Positions 5,006-8,301 of a stretch of 8,301 bases of DNA are shown here, one piece after another; the stretch's first letter is position 1; each line of letters opens with the position of its first letter. Under the pieces are notes generated by a model that did no database searches, was not told where the DNA came from, and saw nothing but the letters and a program-made list of their open reading frames with translations. The stretch is from assembly GCA_964523005.1 (NCBI GenBank), contig CAZFZL010000067.1, positions 1-8,301 of the forward strand. Reading direction: 5' to 3'. Position numbers and translations under genes: made by a program. The DNA comes from UMGS1307 sp964523005 (GTDB lineage: Bacteria > Bacillota > Clostridia > Oscillospirales > CAG-382).

Positions 5006-6178
5006 ATGAATGAAAAATTAACAAAACAGATCGACCTTGCGACGGAGCATTTCAGAGCGCTTGCCGTCGAACAGGCAGAACGCGCCGAACGTATCAAAAA
5101 CGCCGGTGACTTCGTCGATTACGAAAAGCTTGATAAAATCGTCATCGGTGTATGCAGCGGCGACGGTATTGGGCCGAGCATAACGTCAGTCACCGAAAAA
5201 GTGCTCAAAAGCATGCTTGAGAGTGAAGTCGCAGCGGGAAAAATCGAATTTCGCGATATAGCAGGGCTTACTATTGAAAACAGAATAAAGCATATGCAGC
5301 CCATCCCGGACGATGTTATGGCTGAGCTGAAGCAGTGCAACGTCATTCTTAAGGGACCGACGACCACACCGCAGCAGGGCGATGGACTCCCGAACATCGA
5401 AAGCGCCAACGTCGCCATGCGCAAGGCTCTGGACTTGTTTGCAAACGTAAGACCCGTCCGTGTCAAGGAGCAGGGCATCAATTGGACATTCTTCCGTGAG
5501 AACACCGAGGGCACCTACGCAGTCGGAAGCAAAGGCGTGAATGTGAGTGAAGAGCTCGCGATGGATTTCGTCGTAGCAACGACCGAAGGCACGGAGCGTA
5601 TAGCGCGCCTTGCGTTTGAATACGCGAGAAAGAACGGGCTTGACAGAGTAGCTGTCGTCACAAAAGCGAACGTCATAAAAACGACAGACGGCAAATTCCT
5701 CTCGATCTGCAACAGAATGGCTGCCGAGTACCCGGAGATAAAGACAGAGGGCTGGTACATAGATATAATGACCGCCAAGCTCATAGACGAAGAAAGACGC
5801 AGAGATTTCCGCGTCTTCATACTCCCGAATCTTTACGGCGACATCATCACCGACGAAGCAGCCCAGTTCCAGGGCGGCGTCGGCACAGCAGGCAGCGCTA
5901 ACATCGGGAAAAAATATGCAATGTTCGAAGCGATCCACGGCTCAGCCCCGCGAATGGTCAGCGAAGGACGTGATATATACGCCGATCCCTGCTCGATGCT
6001 CAGAGCCGGTGTTATGCTGCTTGAGCATATCGGCATGATCGACCGCGCCGATAAGCTTGCCAAGGCGCTTGATATATGTATGTTCACCGAGAAGAAGATC
6101 GCTGTGACGGGACGCAGCACCGGCGCTACCACAGTTAACTTCGGCGATTACGTCATAGAAACGCTCGCAAAGCTCTGA
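5006..6178 (+). CDS. Isocitrate/isopropylmalate dehydrogenase family protein, probably isocitrate dehydrogenase
   Basis: Cytoplasmic Mg2+-dependent beta-decarboxylating dehydrogenase, most likely converting isocitrate to 2-oxoglutarate, CO2 and NAD(P)H. The 390-residue protein has GDGIGP (52-57), NVRPVR, RENTEG (164-169; the Asn-containing form fits isocitrate dehydrogenases), catalytic Lys220 in TKANVIK, NLYGDIITDEAA (from 275, metal Asp) and HGSAPR (311-316). About 40 charged N-terminal residues precede the first beta strand, longer than in many relatives. Arg316-Met317 occupies the position that is usually Asp-Ile in NAD enzymes and Lys-Tyr in classical NADP enzymes, so cofactor preference is unclear. 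ATG 5006 is preferred: an in-frame ATG at 4976 would translate the purine-rich ribosome site (GGAGAAGGG, 4983-4991) as an Arg/Glu run. Isopropylmalate or tartrate dehydrogenase activity is not excluded; no leu genes are nearby. Confidence 0.85.
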   Translation: MNEKLTKQIDLATEHFRALAVEQAERAERIKNAGDFVDYEKLDKIVIGVCSGDGIGPSITSVTEKVLKSMLESEVAAGKIEFRDIAGLTIENRIKHMQPIPDDVMAELKQCNVILKGPTTTPQQGDGLPNIESANVAMRKALDLFANVRPVRVKEQGINWTFFRENTEGTYAVGSKGVNVSEELAMDFVVATTEGTERIARLAFEYARKNGLDRVAVVTKANVIKTTDGKFLSICNRMAAEYPEIKTEGWYIDIMTAKLIDEERRRDFRVFILPNLYGDIITDEAAQFQGGVGTAGSANIGKKYAMFEAIHGSAPRMVSEGRDIYADPCSMLRAGVMLLEHIGMIDRADKLAKALDICMFTEKKIAVTGRSTGATTVNFGDYVIETLAKL

Positions 6179-6196
6179 TAATTATCAGCCGAGCGT
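6161..6196. terminator. Possible bidirectional hairpin between convergent genes
   Basis: ACGCTCG (6161-6167) pairs with CGAGCGT (6190-6196), enclosing the perfect 14-bp palindrome CTGATAATTATCAG (6175-6188). The palindrome carries the TGA stop of the plus-strand dehydrogenase gene (6176-6178) and the TGA stop of the minus-strand gene (6185-6187). Nested symmetry between convergent genes suggests a shared terminator or RNA end structure, but neither strand has a strong T tract. Confidence 0.35.
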
Positions 6197-6877
6197 CTTT
6201 CCGCTCATAAGGCGCATAGCGCGCTCGACTGAATCCTTCGCGTCGCCCCACGGCTCATCCTCGTAACGGTAGTCGAATTTTTTGATAAAATGCGATATAT
6301 CGCCGCGCAGCTTTGACAGATACGCTCCTTCGAGCTTGCTTGCTGAGCAGATGAGCTCAGAGTACGTTTTCGACGGCAGCGTGCTGCGTGCGCTTTCGAG
6401 CAGGCGCTTGTAGTGCTCAAGGCAGAAGAACGTCTGTGCGTCGAACTTATCGCGGAATTCCTTTTCACGCGCCCAGAGTATACAGGCGGTCTCGAACATT
6501 TTTCCGAGCGAAGCTTCGATCCGCTCGCATACATAACAGCTCTCTTCGAGCTTGCCGAGATACGACACCGGCTTCTGAGCTGCATCGCGCGTGAGAAAGC
6601 CTCCCGGTTTGACCGAGCTGATTATCTCATCAAGGTGACTTTCAAGCATCAGCGCAAGCTGCAGCTTGTTGTTGCGCGCGAACATCATACCGTAATGACG
6701 CGGACAGAACCCTTTTTCGTTCGTTTTAATGCGTATGTCAGGCTCCATCATCGATGCGCCGAGAATGAGGTCAAGCTCGTTCGACTGGAGTTTTTCGTAA
6801 AGTGTGCAGAACGGACATTTTCCGTCCCCGGCATCAAATGCTTCGTTGACGGGTATAGTATATATAACTTCATTCAT
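6185..6877 (-). CDS. DUF6062-like protein with two CxxC-CxxH units
   Basis: A 230-residue soluble protein with no signal peptide or membrane segment. I believe it belongs to DUF6062, a family of unknown function common in Clostridia. It contains CPFC (21-24) with CPRH (58-61), then CYVC (114-117) with CLEH (152-155). The spacing within each unit is almost the same (33 and 34 residues), pointing to an internal duplication, and each unit could hold one zinc ion. A FDYRYEDEPWG segment near the C-terminus looks like a conserved family tail. The ATG at 6877 is preceded on its strand by GGAAAGGA. It converges with the dehydrogenase gene, with 6 nt between stops, and is divergent from the DNA glycosylase, with a 63-bp shared upstream region. 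That neighbourhood does not identify a function. Confidence 0.85.
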   Translation of the reverse strand: MNEVIYTIPVNEAFDAGDGKCPFCTLYEKLQSNELDLILGASMMEPDIRIKTNEKGFCPRHYGMMFARNNKLQLALMLESHLDEIISSVKPGGFLTRDAAQKPVSYLGKLEESCYVCERIEASLGKMFETACILWAREKEFRDKFDAQTFFCLEHYKRLLESARSTLPSKTYSELICSASKLEGAYLSKLRGDISHFIKKFDYRYEDEPWGDAKDSVERAMRLMSGKTLG

Positions 6878-6940
6878 ATATCAGTATCCTTTCCTTTTCT
6901 TTCAGTTTATCATAAAAGAAGGGCATTTACAACAGAAAAA

Positions 6941-7777
6941 ATGAAAATAACATTTGACGGCGCTTCGGCTGCATACGGCGAGCTCGACTGCTTCGACCTT
7001 GCGCGAACGCTGTCGTGCGGACAGTGCTTTCGCTTTAAACCGTTGCCGGACGGCGAATGGGAAGGCGTCGCGCGAAACAGGTACATACGACTGCGCCAGG
7101 AAGGCGCAACGCTCACGGTAAACGGTGTCGGAAGCGAAGCGGAAGCGCAGGAATGGGCAAAGTATTTCGATCTTGAACGAAATTACTCCGCGATCCTTGA
7201 AAAGCTTTCATCCGACGGTCAGCTTTGCGATGCCGCAAAACGCGGCAGAGGCATCAGGATCCTCGCTCAGGAGCCGTGGGAAGCGCTCTGTTCGTTTATT
7301 ATTTCTCAGAACAACAATATACCGCGTATAATGAAAATAGTCGCGTCGCTGTGTGCGTTGTTCGGCGACGATCTCGGCGACGGTCACTATTCATTTCCGG
7401 ACGCCGGACGAATAGCACAGGCAGGCGCAGATGGGCTTGCGTCGATACGGGCAGGATTCAGGGCAAAATATATCGCCGACGCAGCAAGAAAAGTGTCGGA
7501 CGGAGAGATATCGTTTGACATGATACACCATAGCACGTCTGACCAGGCGGCGGCAGAGCTGAAAAAAATATACGGTGTCGGCGACAAAGTCGCAGCGTGT
7601 ACCTTGCTTTACGGCTTCGGGATGCTTGACGTTTTTCCTGTGGATGTATGGGTAAAGCGAGTGATAGCGAAGTATTACGGCGATTCCTTTGATGCTTCAT
7701 GCTTCTCACCTTACGCAGGAATAGCACAACAGTACCTGTTCTTTCGCGAACGCAGTCTGACCTCGTGTAATACGTAA
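6941..7777 (+). CDS. 8-oxoguanine DNA glycosylase/AP lyase, OGG1-type HhH-GPD family
   Basis: Base-excision-repair enzyme predicted to remove 8-oxoguanine opposite cytosine and nick the abasic site. The 278-residue protein has an N-terminal OGG domain with LSCGQCFRF (24-32; GQ-F-R motif as in GQSFRW of OGG1), ISQNNNIPRI (121-130; human form SSNNNIARI), and the helix-hairpin-helix GVGDKVA with Lys216, followed by FPVDVW with Asp235. The Lys-Asp distance of 19 residues equals that of human Lys249/Asp268. The ending PYAGIAQQYLFF is typical of bacterial OGG1-like proteins. ATG 6941 begins the recognisable protein; GAAGGG lies 17 nt upstream, farther than usual. The frame stays open far upstream, but only antisense to the neighbouring gene. 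Some databases call such proteins DNA-3-methyladenine glycosylase 2; the Lys argues for the OGG type. Confidence 0.92.
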   Translation: MKITFDGASAAYGELDCFDLARTLSCGQCFRFKPLPDGEWEGVARNRYIRLRQEGATLTVNGVGSEAEAQEWAKYFDLERNYSAILEKLSSDGQLCDAAKRGRGIRILAQEPWEALCSFIISQNNNIPRIMKIVASLCALFGDDLGDGHYSFPDAGRIAQAGADGLASIRAGFRAKYIADAARKVSDGEISFDMIHHSTSDQAAAELKKIYGVGDKVAACTLLYGFGMLDVFPVDVWVKRVIAKYYGDSFDASCFSPYAGIAQQYLFFRERSLTSCNT

Positions 7778-7823
7778 AAAACATATTCACCCTGAAGGCA
7801 TAATTGTCATATTATGTACTGAT

Positions 7824-7849
7824 ACAGGAGCGCACCTTGCTGCGCCTGT
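7824..7849 (+). other. Hairpin upstream of the microprotein gene
   Basis: The arms ACAGG...CGCA (7824-7834, with a 2-nt bulge) and TGCGCCTGT (7841-7849) form nine pairs around a CCTTGC loop. It lies 7 nt before the strong ribosome site AAGGAGG (7856-7862). Only three T residues follow, so it is a weak terminator at best for the glycosylase gene. It could instead be a leader structure for the microprotein transcript. Confidence 0.4.
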
Positions 7850-7868
7850 TTCCGGAAGGAGGATGAAT

Positions 7869-7961
7869 ATGGGCTGCTTTGATTCGTTCCTCGGGAACAA
7901 TAACAATTGCTGGATCATAATTCTCATAGCAATCGTGATCATTTGCTGCTGCTGCGGCTGA
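7869..7961 (+). CDS. 30-residue cysteine-rich membrane microprotein
   Basis: The protein reads MGCFDSFLGN, then NNNCWIIILI, then AIVIICCCCG. It has a short polar head with an NNNN run, one hydrophobic helix (residues 15-25) and a C-terminal CCCC cluster followed by Gly. It resembles the very small proteins of Clostridia that databases name 'chorion class high-cysteine HCB protein 13', whose function is unknown. The gene is well supported despite its size: AAGGAGG (7856-7862) is the best ribosome site in the window, 6 nt before the ATG, and hairpins lie on both sides. A second in-frame ATG at 7863 touches the ribosome site and is unlikely to be used. The four terminal cysteines could bind metal or be lipidated or disulphide-linked; nothing here decides which. 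Confidence 0.75.
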   Translation: MGCFDSFLGNNNNCWIIILIAIVIICCCCG

Positions 7962-7968
7962 ATTGCTC

Positions 7969-7984
7969 AATGCCGTAAGGCATT
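7969..7984 (+). other. GNRA-loop hairpin after the microprotein gene
   Basis: AATGCC (7969-7974) and GGCATT (7979-7984) form a perfect 6-bp stem closed by GTAA, a GNRA-type tetraloop. It starts 7 nt after the microprotein stop codon. Three T residues (7983-7985) overlap its end. It may stabilise the 3' end of the mRNA or act with the larger stem-loop just downstream. Confidence 0.4.
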
Positions 7985-7999
7985 TGAATAATGCAGTGA

Positions 8000-8029
8000 A
8001 AGAGCCTGCCGTATTAACGGCAGGCTCTT
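8000..8029. terminator. Strong stem-loop between convergent genes, probable bidirectional terminator
   Basis: AAGAGCCTGCCGT (8000-8012) and its exact complement ACGGCAGGCTCTT (8017-8029) form a 13-bp GC-rich perfect stem with an ATTA loop. On the plus strand only two T residues end the stem. On the minus strand the stem is followed by CTTTCACTGCATTATT, which is slightly richer in T. It lies between the stops of the microprotein gene (7961) and the convergent membrane-protein gene (8036), so it probably ends both transcripts. Confidence 0.75.
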
Positions 8030-8035
8030 GGCATA

Positions 8036-8290
8036 TCAAACAGCATATGATATTGCCGCCCGTTCAAGCTCTGTAGACGATACGTGCTCACCGGAACGGG
8101 TGAGTACGTATTCGGTCACCGGTAAAAGCATTTCGGCGGCTTTGGATACACCGCCGGCGTCTGAATCGCATGAACGCTCGTGCGTGAGATAAAAAGGCGT
8201 GAATGCGTATTTTGCCAGTACGAGGTATGCGCCGAGTATAAGGCAGCAAACGACGCAAGGTAATACAGTGAAATATAATTTGTGTTTCAT
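8036..8290 (-). CDS. Small predicted membrane protein of unknown function (start uncertain)
   Basis: The frame encodes 84 residues with a basic MKHK start, one hydrophobic segment (about 5-27, containing CVVCCLILGAYLVL) and a polar tail of about 55 residues. I recognise no family. The hydrophobic segment lacks a lipobox, so a single-pass membrane protein is likelier than a lipoprotein. The frame is still open at the right edge (only 11 nt remain beyond this ATG, with no ribosome site in them), so the true start may lie outside the window. The convergent stem-loop ending 7 nt from its stop codon supports a real gene. Its coding status is less sure than that of its neighbours. Confidence 0.5.
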   Translation of the reverse strand: MKHKLYFTVLPCVVCCLILGAYLVLAKYAFTPFYLTHERSCDSDAGGVSKAAEMLLPVTEYVLTRSGEHVSSTELERAAISYAV

Positions 8291-8301
8291 GGTATTATCA
8301 T

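Noticed and set aside
5186..5938. 250-codon minus-strand open frame inside the dehydrogenase gene
   Set aside because: It lies wholly opposite a strongly conserved enzyme, has no ribosome site or recognisable family, and is best explained by codon bias leaving the opposite frame open.
6413..6940. Plus-strand open frame continuous with the DNA glycosylase, adding 176 residues
   Set aside because: It lies antisense to the well-supported DUF6062-like gene, shows no OGG1 homology, and the recognisable glycosylase starts at ATG 6941.
1..8301. tRNA or rRNA genes, CRISPR arrays, insertion sequences or phage genes
   Set aside because: No cloverleaf-like segment, spaced repeats, transposase motifs, terminal inverted repeats or phage structural proteins were seen on either strand.

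Overview
The window looks like chromosomal DNA from a Clostridia-type member of the Bacillota, with roughly balanced GC. The support is a Gram-positive operon style with AAAGGA/AAGGAGG ribosome binding sites, a QueT-family transporter, a cysteine-paired protein resembling clostridial DUF6062, and a 30-residue microprotein resembling the small 'high-cysteine' proteins of Clostridia. Genus cannot be read from the sequence. Most of the window is core metabolism and genome or translation maintenance. No phage, insertion sequence, CRISPR array or defence island is visible.

Layout. (1) Positions 1-1523 hold the C-terminal part of a GH94/NdvB-type glucan phosphorylase or synthase; its 5' end lies outside the window. 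(2) A strong promoter with an extended -10 (1535-1563) starts a tight five-gene plus-strand operon: queT (queuosine-precursor transporter), a dCMP deaminase, an unrecognised lipoprotein, rimI (ribosomal protein S18 acetyltransferase) and tsaD (t6A tRNA modification). Gaps are 12-15 nt or the genes overlap. A hairpin in the queT leader could mask its ribosome binding site. (3) The 261-bp gap 4745-5005 contains six DnaA-box-like 9-mers, including an exact tandem pair, followed by an AT-rich tract. It leads into an isocitrate/isopropylmalate-family dehydrogenase (5006-6178). (4) A minus-strand DUF6062-like gene (6185-6877) converges on the dehydrogenase with only 6 nt between stop codons, inside a perfect palindrome. 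(5) Divergently from it, an OGG1-type 8-oxoguanine DNA glycosylase runs 6941-7777. (6) A 30-aa membrane microprotein (7869-7961) follows, then two hairpins, the second with a 13-bp perfect stem. (7) A small minus-strand membrane protein (8036-8290) lies at the right edge.

Functional links. queT, rimI and tsaD all serve translation: queuosine supply, S18 acetylation and t6A. The deaminase (dUMP supply) and the glycosylase (oxidised-guanine repair) serve DNA synthesis and integrity. tsaB and tsaE, the usual neighbours of rimI-tsaD, are absent from this stretch and the lipoprotein occupies their place. The items most worth following up are the DnaA-box cluster, the queT leader hairpin, the cysteine-rich microprotein, and the basic residue at the cofactor-discriminating position of the dehydrogenase.
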